Origin: Ignavibacteria bacterium CG2_30_36_16
Lineage (GTDB): Bacteria > Bacteroidota > Ignavibacteria > Ignavibacteriales > Ignavibacteriaceae
Reading direction: 5' to 3'
DNA: 50,335 bases
NCBI GenBank assembly: GCA_001873185.1
Contig: MNYQ01000211.1
Coordinates: 1 to 50,335, forward strand
In this document: piece by piece, positions 18,176-27,807 of the stretch
Layout of the letters: each line of letters starts with the position of its first letter
Position numbering within the stretch: position 1 is the first letter of the stretch
Position numbers and translations under genes: made by a program
The notes under the pieces: generated by a model
Seen by the model: only the letters and a program-made list of their open reading frames with translations
What the model was told of the DNA's origin: nothing
Database searches by the model: none

Positions 18176-21079
18176 ATGCCCTTAAGCTGGAATGAAATAA
18201 AAGACCGTGCTGTAAACTTTTCCAAAGAATGGGATGGTACTTTTAATGAAGATGCTGATGCAAAACCTTTTCTCGAGGCATTCTTTAATATTTTCGGAAT
18301 CAGCAGAAAAAAGGTTGCAACATTTGAGTACCGCGTTAAAAAACTTGACGAACATGACGGCTACATTGACCTTCTCTGGAAAGGGACCATGCTGGTTGAG
18401 ATGAAAAGCCGGGGAAAAGATTTAACCAAAGCATACCAACAAGCCATTGATTATCTACAAAAACTTCCACAACACGAACTGCCGCGATACATTCTTGTTT
18501 CAGACTTTGAGTTATTCTACCTTTATGATCTTGAAGAAGATTCACATTCAGAATTCAAGTTTTCTGAATTCGTAAATAACGTCCAACTTTTCGGTTTCAT
18601 TGCCGGTTATCAGAAACATATTTTTAAAGAGCAGGACCCCGTAAATATTAAAGCCGCAGAATTAATGGGTAGGTTTCATGATAAACTAAAAGCAGTTGGT
18701 TATGAGGGACACTCATTAGAAATTTATCTTGTGCGGTTACTGTTTTGTTTGTTCGCAGATGATACTACAATCTTTGAGAGAGATATTTTTGTTGACTTTA
18801 TTACACAACGAACCAATGAAGATGGGAGCGATCTTGCTTCGCGGTTGAGTGAATTATTCTTTGTGCTCAATACTTCAAGAGAGAAGCGGCTTAAAAATAT
18901 AGACGAACAACTTAATTCTTTCCCTTATGTAAACGGTAAACTATTTCAAGAGGCATTGCCAATAGCTGCATTTGATAGCGGTATGCGTAAGATACTTTTA
19001 GAATGTTGTACTTTGGATTGGGGCAAGATTTCGCCCGCAATATTTGGATCAATGTTTCAAAGTGTTAAGAATCCAATTGAACGTAGAAACCTCGGCGCTC
19101 ACTACACAAGTGAAAAGAACATACTAAAACTCATCAAACCGTTATTCCTGGATGCACTTTGGAAAGAATTTGAAACGGTTAAGGAGAACAAGAACCGGCT
19201 TATTGAATTCCACAAAAAGATTAGTAAACTCAAATTCCTTGATCCAGCATGCGGTTGCGGGAATTTTCTTGTTATTACTTATAGAGAGCTGCGTTTGTTA
19301 GAGATAGCAATTTTACGTCTCCTTTATAAATCCGGGCATGGCTTTTTGGATATAAAGGACATCATCCTGCTCGACGTTGATATGATGTATGGAATTGAAT
19401 GCGAAGAATTTCCGGCGCGTATTGCCGAAGTTGCAATGTGGTTAATAGACCACCAGATGAATATGGCAATCAGCAGTGAGTTTGGACAATACTTTGTGCG
19501 TCTGCCTTTGAAGAAAGCCGCTACTATAGTGCATGGAAATGCTTTAAAAACCGATTGGCAAAGCTTATTGATTCCGGTTAATACAATAGATGTTTATGCA
19601 AAACATACTAACATTTATTTAGTTGAAGAACCGCATGAAAAATTTAAGACAGTAAATGTTCAGACAGAAACTTTTGAGATCCATAAGGGGGAACAGCCGC
19701 AAGACAAAGAAGAAATAAAGTTTGATTATATACTCGGCAACCCGCCGTTCATCGGAAAGCAAATGCAAAACGCTGAGCAAAAATCAGATTTAGATAAAAT
19801 ATTTTATTCGGTAAATGGTGCCGGAGTTTTGGACTATGTTACGGCGTGGTATGTTAAAGCAGCTCAATACATGCAAAGTACAAAAACAAAAACCGCTTTT
19901 GTTTCTACAAATTCAATTGCGCAGGGAGAACAGACCGGAATATTGTGGAATTTACTTTTTAATGTGTATAACATCAAAATTCATTTTGCTCATCGAATGT
20001 TTAAATGGAGCAACGAAGCACGTGGAAATGCCCTCGTGTATGTTGTAATTATCGGATTTGCAAATTATGATACTAATGATAAAAAAATATTTGAGTATAA
20101 AGATATTAAAGGGGAACCTTTCGAATTAAAAGTAAAAAACATCAATCCTTATTTAGTGGAAGGAAAAGACATTGTTATTCTAAAGAGAAGAACCCAAATA
20201 TCAAATGTTCCCGAAATCTCATTTGGAAGCATGCCAAACGATGGCGGTAATTTCCTTTTAACTGATGAAGAAAAAAAAGCATTTTTAAAGCTTGAACCGT
20301 TGGCGAAAAAGTTAATTAAACCTTTAGTTAGCGCACATGAATTTTTGAATGGTAAAAATCGTTGGTGTTTATGGCTAAAAGATGCTGACCCAACTGAACT
20401 AAGGGAACTTAAAGAAGTAACAAAACGAATTGCCGCTGTTAAAAAATTAAGAGAAGAAAGTTCAAGAGAAACGACTAAAAAACTTGCTTCATATCCCTCT
20501 TTGTTTGGTGAAATTCGTCAGCCAAACTTTAAGTATATACTTATACCACGCCATTCATCTGAGGTTAGAAAATATATTCCAATGGGATTTTTCAGACCCC
20601 ATTTTATTGCTAGTGATAGTTGTTTGACTATTGATAAAGCCACATTATTTCACTTAGGCGTATTACAATCGCAAATGCACATGGCATGGGTTAGCCATGT
20701 TTGTGGAAGACTTGGAATTAGTTTCAGATATTCTAATGAAATAGTTTACAACAACTTCCCCTGGCCTGAAAATCCAAATAAGAAACAAATCAAAGCAATT
20801 GAAGCAGCAGCGCAAAAAGTTTTAGATGCAAGAGAGGAATTCCCAAGCAGTTCTTTAGCGGATATGTACGACCCACTCTCAATGCCTTCAGTATTATTTA
20901 AAGCACATAACGAACTCGACAAAGCCGTTGATCTGGCTTATCGTCCTCAGCCATTCACCACCGAAGCCAGGCGTATGGGATTTCTTTTTGAACTTTATGA
21001 AAAGTACACTCAGCCTTTGGGATTAACAAGCAGCACAAGAATTAAAAGAACAAAAATTAAAAAAACACTGCAAGTATAA
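18176..21079 (+). CDS. MmeI-type (type IIL) restriction-modification enzyme
   Basis: A single 967-residue protein with nuclease and methyltransferase in one chain. The N-terminus carries a PD-(D/E)xK nuclease signature (D65, E75-x-K77 in 'YIDLLWKG...VEMK'). A helical spacer follows. The methyltransferase domain has motif I 'LDPACGCGNF' near 356 and catalytic motif IV 'NPPF' near 522, which indicates N6-adenine methylation. The region about 600-850 should be the target-recognition domain. Size and order match the MmeI family, which cuts about 20 bases from its site and modifies only one strand. No separate restriction, methylase or specificity gene is adjacent, as expected for type IIL. The ORF is complete, so it is likely functional; the site cannot be read from sequence. 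Confidence 0.9.
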   Translation: MPLSWNEIKDRAVNFSKEWDGTFNEDADAKPFLEAFFNIFGISRKKVATFEYRVKKLDEHDGYIDLLWKGTMLVEMKSRGKDLTKAYQQAIDYLQKLPQHELPRYILVSDFELFYLYDLEEDSHSEFKFSEFVNNVQLFGFIAGYQKHIFKEQDPVNIKAAELMGRFHDKLKAVGYEGHSLEIYLVRLLFCLFADDTTIFERDIFVDFITQRTNEDGSDLASRLSELFFVLNTSREKRLKNIDEQLNSFPYVNGKLFQEALPIAAFDSGMRKILLECCTLDWGKISPAIFGSMFQSVKNPIERRNLGAHYTSEKNILKLIKPLFLDALWKEFETVKENKNRLIEFHKKISKLKFLDPACGCGNFLVITYRELRLLEIAILRLLYKSGHGFLDIKDIILLDVDMMYGIECEEFPARIAEVAMWLIDHQMNMAISSEFGQYFVRLPLKKAATIVHGNALKTDWQSLLIPVNTIDVYAKHTNIYLVEEPHEKFKTVNVQTETFEIHKGEQPQDKEEIKFDYILGNPPFIGKQMQNAEQKSDLDKIFYSVNGAGVLDYVTAWYVKAAQYMQSTKTKTAFVSTNSIAQGEQTGILWNLLFNVYNIKIHFAHRMFKWSNEARGNALVYVVIIGFANYDTNDKKIFEYKDIKGEPFELKVKNINPYLVEGKDIVILKRRTQISNVPEISFGSMPNDGGNFLLTDEEKKAFLKLEPLAKKLIKPLVSAHEFLNGKNRWCLWLKDADPTELRELKEVTKRIAAVKKLREESSRETTKKLASYPSLFGEIRQPNFKYILIPRHSSEVRKYIPMGFFRPHFIASDSCLTIDKATLFHLGVLQSQMHMAWVSHVCGRLGISFRYSNEIVYNNFPWPENPNKKQIKAIEAAAQKVLDAREEFPSSSLADMYDPLSMPSVLFKAHNELDKAVDLAYRPQPFTTEARRMGFLFELYEKYTQPLGLTSSTRIKRTKIKKTLQV

Positions 21080-21103
21080 AACTGTGGCGGTTATAAATAA
21101 AAA

Positions 21104-21129
21104 ATGCCGCCCACATTAATGGGCAGCAT
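21104..21129. terminator. Convergent terminator between the RM gene and the cyclophilin gene
   Basis: A 10-bp stem with one mismatch (ATGCCGCCCA / TGGGCAGCAT), flanked by an A run on the left and TTTT on the right, lies between two converging genes. It looks usable on both strands. Confidence 0.75.
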
Positions 21130-21151
21130 TTTCAAATGAAAATTGTGAAAC

Positions 21152-21766
21152 TTATTTCGGTCTTTTTTCTAAATTCACTTCTTCAATAATTACATCCTTT
21201 ACGGGTTTGTCCATAGCGCCGGTTTGCACTTTGCTGATTGCATAAACTACATCCATACCGTTGATAACTTTTCCAAATATAGTATGTTTTCCATCAAGCC
21301 ATGGCGTTGGGATTACAGTTATAAAAAATTGGCTTCCGTTTGTGTTCGGTCCGGCATTTGCCATAGATAGTACGCCGGGTTCACTATGTTTTAATTCTGA
21401 AACAAATTCATCGCTAAATTTTTTGCCCCACAAACTCTCGCCGCCGCGTCCCGTACCTGTCGGATCGCCGCCCTGGATCATAAAATTAGGAATTACCCTG
21501 TGAAAAATTACTCCGTTGTAATATCCTTTTTTTGCAAGACCCGAAAAATTTTCAACAGTTTTTGGAGTTTGTTTTTCAAACAACTCAATTTCCACTGTGC
21601 CCATATTAGTTTTCATTACGGCAACAAGCATCGAATCTTCCACTTCACTCATAACATCTTTCTCCGGTTTGTTTATTAATGTTTCATTTTCTTTATTCTG
21701 TGCCTGGCATCCAAAGAACAGCCCGAACAATAAAAAAGAAAAAAATAAATTTTTCATTATCATCAT
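21152..21766 (-). CDS. Cyclophilin-type peptidyl-prolyl isomerase lipoprotein
   Basis: A 204-residue cis-trans prolyl isomerase that helps fold exported proteins. An N-terminal lipoprotein signal with lipobox 'LFFGC' is followed by a polar linker, then the cyclophilin domain (about 45-200) with '[16 protein letters not shown]', the catalytic '[15 protein letters not shown]' and '[22 protein letters not shown]'. Three ATG codons compete at the start; the Shine-Dalgarno AAGGAG is only 2 bases from the first and 5 from the second, so translation may begin one codon later than the track. It is the last gene of the envelope operon, 6 bases after uppP. Confidence 0.93.
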   Translation of the reverse strand: MMIMKNLFFSFLLFGLFFGCQAQNKENETLINKPEKDVMSEVEDSMLVAVMKTNMGTVEIELFEKQTPKTVENFSGLAKKGYYNGVIFHRVIPNFMIQGGDPTGTGRGGESLWGKKFSDEFVSELKHSEPGVLSMANAGPNTNGSQFFITVIPTPWLDGKHTIFGKVINGMDVVYAISKVQTGAMDKPVKDVIIEEVNLEKRPK

Positions 21767-21772
21767 TTCTCC

Positions 21773-22621
21773 TTACTTACTTATTACGTTAAAATAAATT
21801 AATACAAAAATTGAGATCCCGAGAGCAATTCTATAATAGATGAAAAGAAACGTTGTATTCTTTTTTAAGAATTTCAACAGAAAATCTATAGCAAGATAAC
21901 CGCTTCCGGCGGAAACGAGCGATGCAACTACAAGATTTAAGATCATTGCTGAATCGATGTATTCGAGAGATTCATACAATTGCAGCGCCCCGCTTGCAAG
22001 TATTGCGGGGATACTTAATAAAAAGGAAAAGCGTGCTGCCGTTTCTCTTTTCAATCCCATAAAAAGCCCGCCGGTGATTGTAGTTCCGCTTCGAGAAGAA
22101 CCGGGAATGAGCGCCATAGCCTGCGCGAATCCTATGACGAGGGAATCTATTATCGTTATGTCATTAATATCTTTTTTAAATTTCGCCATTTTTTCGGCAA
22201 GAGCAAGTATGAGGGCAAGCCCAATCAAACTACCGGCTATAACAAAAAGATTTTTTGTTAATGCGCCTTCAATCACATCTTTAAAAACGAGACCGATAAT
22301 TACAACCGGAATAGTGCCAACAATTATTAACCAGCCTTGCTTAGACTCCGCACTCTGATTTTTGAAACCTTTGCGGTGCGTTAAATTATCCTTAAAAAAA
22401 CTAACAGCGATGTTCCAGATATCCTTCCAAAAATAAATTAATATAGCAAGCAAAGTTCCGAGTTGAATTACAGCAATAAATGACGTCCAGTGTTCCGGGT
22501 TTTCTTCAGAAATAAGATTCATAAGTTTGCCTGCAACGGTAAGATGACCGGTGCTGCTTATAGGCAAAAATTCCGTTAAGCCCTGAATGATGCCGAGAAC
22601 TATGGCTTCAATTAATGACAA
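21773..22621 (-). CDS. uppP: Undecaprenyl-diphosphate phosphatase UppP (BacA)
   Basis: Integral membrane enzyme that recycles undecaprenyl pyrophosphate, the lipid carrier of cell-wall and polysaccharide synthesis. The length of 282 residues fits. The two conserved active-site segments are present: 'GLTEFLPISSTGHL' near 15-28 and 'IPGSSRSGTTI' near 170. About eight hydrophobic segments are visible. It sits between a beta-barrel gene (8 bases upstream) and the cyclophilin gene, within an envelope operon whose genes all touch or overlap. Confidence 0.95.
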   Translation of the reverse strand: MSLIEAIVLGIIQGLTEFLPISSTGHLTVAGKLMNLISEENPEHWTSFIAVIQLGTLLAILIYFWKDIWNIAVSFFKDNLTHRKGFKNQSAESKQGWLIIVGTIPVVIIGLVFKDVIEGALTKNLFVIAGSLIGLALILALAEKMAKFKKDINDITIIDSLVIGFAQAMALIPGSSRSGTTITGGLFMGLKRETAARFSFLLSIPAILASGALQLYESLEYIDSAMILNLVVASLVSAGSGYLAIDFLLKFLKKNTTFLFIYYRIALGISIFVLIYFNVISK

Positions 22622-22629
22622 TTATCCTC

Positions 22630-23277
22630 CTAAAATTTATAAGTTATACCAAGATGAACGCCGAACGAGAGAGAGTTAAAACTCACATCCTCTTTGAGAA
22701 TACTATTTGTAAGCGGTCTGCCATTATTTTCAGGAACGCCGTTTGCATCGTAACGAACATCTCCGCCAATGTTTGCGTATACTCCGCTGCCCAAAGATGT
22801 GTTCGCTTCTCCCTTTATTAATAAACCAAAGCCGGTCGCTGTAAAATTATCGACAACCGGTGAACCGGGTTGTTTTTCATCGACAGATAAAAATCGTAGT
22901 CCCGCACCGCCTCCAAATTTAAAATAATAACCGCTTCCAGGAATTATGTAATAAGCAATAATAGTAGGGGCAACAATTCCGTAGTTCAATTCATATTGAC
23001 CGATTGTAGTTCCGAATGTAAAAGAGTTAAGAAAATAAGATGCCTCCAAGGCAATCTGAAAATTAGGATTAATAAAATATCCCGCTTCGCCGGCAAAACT
23101 GATAGAAGAAGTAAAACTGCCGAGTTCATTGTCGGATGAAGCATAATTTTGATTTAGGTAATCTTTTAATAAAGGCGTGCTTACAAAATTAATTCCCATA
23201 CCTGCGCGTAAATCTATTTGAGCAACTGCCGGGAATGAAATAATCAAAATAAAAATTGCCGAAAATATTTTTTTCAT
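22630..23277 (-). CDS. Outer-membrane beta-barrel protein
   Basis: A 215-residue exported protein with a signal peptide (about 1-19, ending 'FPAVAQ') and an OmpA/OMP_b-brl-like body: short amphipathic strands rich in G, Y and F, and a terminal 'HLGITYKF' with the C-terminal phenylalanine used for barrel assembly. It has no enzymatic motif. The gene start overlaps the stop of the upstream flippase-like gene by 4 bases, so they are coupled. It probably forms a small 8-strand barrel. Confidence 0.7.
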   Translation of the reverse strand: MKKIFSAIFILIISFPAVAQIDLRAGMGINFVSTPLLKDYLNQNYASSDNELGSFTSSISFAGEAGYFINPNFQIALEASYFLNSFTFGTTIGQYELNYGIVAPTIIAYYIIPGSGYYFKFGGGAGLRFLSVDEKQPGSPVVDNFTATGFGLLIKGEANTSLGSGVYANIGGDVRYDANGVPENNGRPLTNSILKEDVSFNSLSFGVHLGITYKF

Positions 23278-24320
23278 AATTCATCAACCTCGGTTTCTAC
23301 CACTTTCATTAAATTTTCATGCTGCCGGTTTAGTACAAAAAATATTAGAAGCGCCGAAACAATGCACAATATATAATTCACAATATGCGTTACAAAAGCA
23401 TAAGCAAGACTTATCTCTTCTCCGAATCCGAAAAGCAGAACAAGAGCGGATTTTGCAAGTGTATGATATGAACCTGTTCCGCCCGGCGTCGGGATAGCAA
23501 TGCCTATTGCACTTATACTCATTAGCACCCACGCCATTTTGTAGTTTACTTGATAAACATCCTGCATACCAATTATAAAAAATCCCAGATAGGCATTAAA
23601 GGCATAAACAAGCATTATTATAATACTTAAAAGGATAACGTAAATATAATTTTTTGTGCCTTTTAGTGAAGCAAAACCTGCGGCGAGCATTTCAAAAATA
23701 TGGGCGGCTTTTTGCGCAAGATTTTCCGAAACCTTTCCGAGTAGTTTAATAATTCCGCCGTAAAATTTTTCTTTAAGTTTTATTATTGAAAATAAAAAAG
23801 CAATCAAACCGATTATTGCTATGAAAGAAATAATCAAAGCTGACTTTAACCAGGGAAAACTGCTGTATAAATCTCCGCTCCAAATTACTGCCGAAACAAG
23901 CACAGACAAAAGAAGAAAAATTATATCAATCACTCTTTCAACTATTACTGTGCCGAACATTGAAGAACGCGATAAGCCTTCCCACTTGCCCACAAGCACT
24001 GCACGGGATATTTCGCCGGCACGGGGGATTACGTTATTTACACCGTAGCCTACCATCAAAGCGCCGAAGAGATTTTTTACAGATGTATCCGGTTTTACAG
24101 AATGAAGAATTAACTTCCAGCGAATTGCCCTTATATAGTGAGAAAATAAAAGCACAACAGAAAAAATTATAATCCATAGCCAGGATGCATCCGAAACATA
24201 ATTCATTACTTCATTAAGGTTTGCATTCTTAAAAGCAATGTATAAAAATATTATGCTAAGTAGAAATGAGAGTGAATAGTTTATACCTCTCTTCAAATAA
24301 TGTTTTTTATCTGAGGTCAA
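23274..24320 (-). CDS. LPG-synthase-like / flippase-like integral membrane protein
   Basis: A 348-residue protein with about eight membrane segments, belonging to the UPF0104/lysylphosphatidylglycerol synthase transmembrane family (AglD/MprF flippase-like domain). Recognisable blocks are 'YIRAIRWKLIL' near 65, 'GYGVNNVIPRAGEISRAVLV' near 92, 'VIVERVIDII', and 'PTPGGTGSYHTLA' near 270. These proteins are linked to lipid or lipid-linked sugar movement; the C-terminal aminoacyl-transferase half of MprF is absent. Its first bases overlap the end of lolA by 14 bases, so translation is coupled. Confidence 0.85.
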   Translation of the reverse strand: MTSDKKHYLKRGINYSLSFLLSIIFLYIAFKNANLNEVMNYVSDASWLWIIIFSVVLLFSHYIRAIRWKLILHSVKPDTSVKNLFGALMVGYGVNNVIPRAGEISRAVLVGKWEGLSRSSMFGTVIVERVIDIIFLLLSVLVSAVIWSGDLYSSFPWLKSALIISFIAIIGLIAFLFSIIKLKEKFYGGIIKLLGKVSENLAQKAAHIFEMLAAGFASLKGTKNYIYVILLSIIIMLVYAFNAYLGFFIIGMQDVYQVNYKMAWVLMSISAIGIAIPTPGGTGSYHTLAKSALVLLFGFGEEISLAYAFVTHIVNYILCIVSALLIFFVLNRQHENLMKVVETEVDEL

Positions 24321-24900
24321 TAACCTTGCTGCCTTCCGGTGGGAAAAAGGTAAACTTTGAATTGCTTAAATTTTGATTCCATTTATAACCGCTAAGTTTG
24401 ATGTTTAAATTGCCGGTATTGCTGTCTTCAACCAGAATGCTTTCTACGAGTCCGTTTTCATCAATAAATAATTTTGCCGACGTAAAAGCTAACTCTGAAT
24501 TTTTTTTCGGCTTTAACAGAAGCGCTTCTTTTCCGTTTTCTTTGGTTGTGCTTAAAATACACTTCGATGGATAATCAAACAAAATTTTATCGAATGAAAT
24601 AAGAGACGGATCGCTTTCATCATAAGTGTTTATTATGACTTTATTATCCCGCGTGTTGTAATTCCAAATTGTTTCACCGTTTGTTACGATTGTATTATTT
24701 TTTAATTCAGCGCGAAGTTTATTTTCTTTTTTATAGAAGATTTTCCCTTCTGCCGCTGCTTTACCATTTACAAGCTGTGTAAACTGTGCAGTAAAATCGT
24801 TGAATGACGCGTATTTTTCCTGAACTTCTTTAAGCAGTGCGGAGGAATTATCCTGCCCAAACAGAGAAGCACACAGTAATATAAAAATTAGTTTAAACAT
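24307..24900 (-). CDS. lolA: Outer-membrane lipoprotein carrier LolA
   Basis: Periplasmic chaperone that carries lipoproteins from the inner to the outer membrane. The 197-residue protein has a short signal peptide (cut after about 15 residues), 'FNDFTAQFTQLVNGKAAAEGKIFYKKENKLR' style beginning, and the LolA barrel segments 'IVTNGETIWNYN' and 'LSGYKWNQNLSNSKFTFFPP'. It opens a five-gene minus-strand envelope operon. LolB is not in the window and is often missing in this phylum. Confidence 0.88.
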   Translation of the reverse strand: MFKLIFILLCASLFGQDNSSALLKEVQEKYASFNDFTAQFTQLVNGKAAAEGKIFYKKENKLRAELKNNTIVTNGETIWNYNTRDNKVIINTYDESDPSLISFDKILFDYPSKCILSTTKENGKEALLLKPKKNSELAFTSAKLFIDENGLVESILVEDSNTGNLNIKLSGYKWNQNLSNSKFTFFPPEGSKVIDLR

Positions 24901-24942
24901 ATTTAATTTTTCCTATTCCAACACTTTGCTATTAAGAGGGTG

Positions 24943-25009
24943 CAAATTTAACAAGAATTGATTAGATATAAAATTGAATATTCCGCTTATCTTCCTAAAA
25001 TTAAATTTG
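24943..25009. promoter_or_regulatory. Divergent promoter elements for lolA and the YCF48 gene
   Basis: TAAATTTG occurs on the minus strand at 24943-24950 (toward lolA) and on the plus strand at 25002-25009 (toward the T9SS gene). Both are exact TAnnTTTG. For the plus-strand copy a TTG lies 25 bases upstream, a slightly long gap; no clear -33 is seen for the minus copy. Confidence 0.35.
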
Positions 25010-25150
25010 TAACACTGTATACATGGATAATTTTTTTTAAAAGTTGACTCTTTTCTCAGAGAAACCTAAATTGTTATTAGAAATCCCAAAAAAAGAGTTC
25101 AAATTAGCTTAAAAAACACAACTTCATCATCAATAATTTAGGAGACTACT

Positions 25151-27583
25151 ATGAATAAACAATTACATTCATTTGTTTGTTTAGTACTTTGTACTTTTCT
25201 CTTTGTTCCATTAGTCTATTCTCAGGTGTTTGACTGGGAATGGCAGAACTCTAAACCTGCCGGCGTTAACTGGAATGATGCCGTAATACTTACTAACGGA
25301 AACTATGTTTTGTTCGGTGACAAAGGCGCCACTGCTTTATCCCTTGACGACGGCTTGACATGGACAGTTAAGTATGTTGATACGGCAAATGGCTACAGAA
25401 ATATTTATGAAGCTGATTTTGTTAATAACCTCACTGGTTATCTTTGTGGAACCGGTGGATTATTGATGAAAACAACAGACGGTGGAACAAGCTGGACAAG
25501 CTTAACTTCCGGCATTACCACCGATTTCTGGTATGTTGATGCTGTCGACGCAGATACCGCCTATGCCTGCGGATCTTCTGCTGTGTTGCTTAAAACAACT
25601 GACGGAGGATCGACATGGAATTCAATTTCTCTCGGCACTACTACCGGAACTATTTATACAGTGTTTGTGCTTACACCGCAAAAAATATTCCTCGGTACAA
25701 GTTCCGCAACCATTGGCAGATTAGCGGTTTCCAATGATTATGGAGCTACATTTACTCCCGTAGCCGGTTATACAAGCACATCATTAGTTCGCTCAATTTA
25801 TTTTCACGATGAAACTCGCGGATTTGTAGGCAATTCATCGTATCAACTTTTAACAACAACGGACGGCGGCGCTACCTTCACCAGTATTGATTTTGGAACA
25901 GGTACTCTTTATGAGATAAAATTTTTTGATTCCGTTAATGGCGCTGCAGCCGGCGCTAACGGGCAGGTCTTTTTAACCGGTGATGGCGGCGCAACATGGG
26001 ATACCACAAATACAGGTTTTACCGGCGCAAATAATTACAGCCTTGCTTTAAAAGGAAATTTACAAGTTGATGCTTTTGATGATATTCTAATTGCAGGTGA
26101 AGGCGGGGCGATTATTAAGACTATCGACTTTGGAGCAAATTACACAGCTTTATCTCAAACAGCTACAACAGAAACTTTAAGAGATGTAGATTTCCCTACG
26201 GAAACAACAGGTTATGCAGTTGGCGGCTCAACCACGGCAAGTGATGTACTTAAAACTACCGATGGTGGAACCAACTGGGTTAAGATGCCCTTTGACGGCG
26301 GTTATCGTTTGTATTCTCAATCATGGATTAATGAAACTACCGGCTGGGTTGGCAGAAGAGGTCCGGACGGTATATTTAAATCTACAGACGGAGGACTTAC
26401 TTTTACACAACAAAATCCCGGAGTAGGCACTTCAACCACTATCTGGTACGACGTTAAATTTGCTGATGCTAATAACGGTTACGCCGCAGGCAGCAGCGGC
26501 TACTATGTTAAAACAACAGACGGCGGCGCTATATGGACGGAAGTGACTGACGGACACGGGACTTCGGCTATTTATTCGTTGTGGGCTTTGAGTAGTACAA
26601 CAGTTATTAGCGCCGGAAGTTCGGGCAAAATTTATAAAACAACAGACGGCGGCGCTACATTTACGAACATAAGCGGTACGTTTACAACAACTCTTTATTC
26701 GGTATGCTTTGTTGATGAGAATTTAGGATTTGTCGTAGGCACAAGCGGCAACGGTTACAAAACAACCGATGGCGGCGCTACCTGGAATGCAATGACAACT
26801 CCCGTTACTACAATTTTGTACAAAGTTAATTTTTTCAATGCAAATATTGGCTGGATTGCCGGTTCATCGGGAACTGTGTTATACACCACCGATGGCGGAA
26901 CAACATGGATCAAATCTGTAAAATTCCCATCCGGTTCGATTATGTATGATATTGCAATTCGCGGAAGTTATTTATGGATAGCAGGCGATGTTGGTGTTAT
27001 TATTCGAGGATTCAGCGATCCTCAAATTCCTGTAGAATTAATATCCTTTGCAGCCAATGTTAATGAAGGCATGGTTACATTAAATTGGAGTACCGCAACG
27101 GAAACTAACAATCGCGGTTTCGAAATTGAAAGAAGATTCGAATCGTCACAATGGGAAAGCATTGCTTTTGTTAATGGTGCGGGAACTTCTACTGAGTATA
27201 AAGCTTATAGTTACCAGGATAGTCCATCGGCAGATAAAGTCTATTACAGATTAAAGCAAGTTGATTTCGATGGATCGTTCGAATACTCAAACGAGATAGA
27301 AGTAAATCTAAATATTCCATTAGAGTTTGCTCTCGAACAGAACTATCCGAATCCGTTTAATCCGGCTACAACGATTAATTATTCAATAGCTGAAGCAGGA
27401 TTAGTATCGGTAAAGATTTACAATACTCTCGGCGAAGAAGTTATGCAGCTTGTAAATACACTGCAGCAGCCTGGAGTATACAGCGTTAAATTTGATGCTT
27501 CCAATTTAACATCCGGAATTTATTTTTATCAAATTAAGTCGGGTGATTTTGTAAGCGTTAAGAAAATGATGCTTCTCAAATAA
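25151..27583 (+). CDS. YCF48-repeat surface protein with T9SS type A sorting domain
   Basis: An 810-residue secreted protein with a signal peptide (about 1-24). The body has roughly a dozen copies of a repeat centred on 'KTTDGGxxW/F', followed by 'GYxxG' type strands, the pattern of YCF48/BNR-like beta-propeller domains; residues 30-625 would make one or two propellers. A linker domain ('LNWSTATETNNRGFEIERR') like that in the Omp28-T9SS gene follows, then the type A sorting domain with 'NYPNPFNPATTINY' and 'SGIYFYQI...MMLLK'. It is thus a type IX cargo anchored at or released from the cell surface. The ATG is preceded by GGAG at 6 bases. Function of the propeller is unknown. Confidence 0.9.
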   Translation: MNKQLHSFVCLVLCTFLFVPLVYSQVFDWEWQNSKPAGVNWNDAVILTNGNYVLFGDKGATALSLDDGLTWTVKYVDTANGYRNIYEADFVNNLTGYLCGTGGLLMKTTDGGTSWTSLTSGITTDFWYVDAVDADTAYACGSSAVLLKTTDGGSTWNSISLGTTTGTIYTVFVLTPQKIFLGTSSATIGRLAVSNDYGATFTPVAGYTSTSLVRSIYFHDETRGFVGNSSYQLLTTTDGGATFTSIDFGTGTLYEIKFFDSVNGAAAGANGQVFLTGDGGATWDTTNTGFTGANNYSLALKGNLQVDAFDDILIAGEGGAIIKTIDFGANYTALSQTATTETLRDVDFPTETTGYAVGGSTTASDVLKTTDGGTNWVKMPFDGGYRLYSQSWINETTGWVGRRGPDGIFKSTDGGLTFTQQNPGVGTSTTIWYDVKFADANNGYAAGSSGYYVKTTDGGAIWTEVTDGHGTSAIYSLWALSSTTVISAGSSGKIYKTTDGGATFTNISGTFTTTLYSVCFVDENLGFVVGTSGNGYKTTDGGATWNAMTTPVTTILYKVNFFNANIGWIAGSSGTVLYTTDGGTTWIKSVKFPSGSIMYDIAIRGSYLWIAGDVGVIIRGFSDPQIPVELISFAANVNEGMVTLNWSTATETNNRGFEIERRFESSQWESIAFVNGAGTSTEYKAYSYQDSPSADKVYYRLKQVDFDGSFEYSNEIEVNLNIPLEFALEQNYPNPFNPATTINYSIAEAGLVSVKIYNTLGEEVMQLVNTLQQPGVYSVKFDASNLTSGIYFYQIKSGDFVSVKKMMLLK

Positions 27584-27611
27584 CAACAAGGATTCTTGGG
27601 GTTCTATATTG

Positions 27612-27631
27612 CCGTTCGATTTATAGAACGG
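27612..27631. terminator. Hairpin after the YCF48 gene
   Basis: CCGTTC / GAACGG with an 8-base loop, 28 bases after the stop codon. Its stem belongs to the CCGTT-AACGG palindrome set of this window, so it may be a repeat reused as a terminator. Confidence 0.45.
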
Positions 27632-27656
27632 ATATATAAAAACTTCCAAATACTTT

Positions 27657-27704
27657 TAAGGGCTTTAGCCAATCAAATCTAAAAAATTTGGGCTGAAGCC
27701 CTTA
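27657..27704. repeat. Palindromic repeat TAAGGGCTTTAGCC / GGCTGAAGCCCTTA
   Basis: Fourteen-base arms separated by 20 bases; the arms pair apart from one G-U position. It looks like a small REP/MITE-like unit rather than a gene part. Confidence 0.55.
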
Positions 27705-27725
27705 GTTGTCTTGTGACTTCATAGT

Positions 27726-27745
27726 CCGTTCGCTAAAGTGAACGG
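27726..27745. repeat. CCGTT-AACGG palindromic repeat, copy 3
   Basis: CCGTTCGCT aa AGTGAACGG folds on itself nearly perfectly. It follows the two other hairpins in the same gap. Confidence 0.5.
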
Positions 27746-27807
27746 CGATGTGATTGATCCAAAAGAAACATGCTTAATTTAGATTTGAGGTAAAACTGTT
27801 TCCGAAA

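Noticed and set aside
25450-26910. Tandem repeats as a CRISPR or DNA satellite
   Set aside because: The repeats are in frame, encode the KTTDGG motif and vary in spacing, so they are protein repeats.
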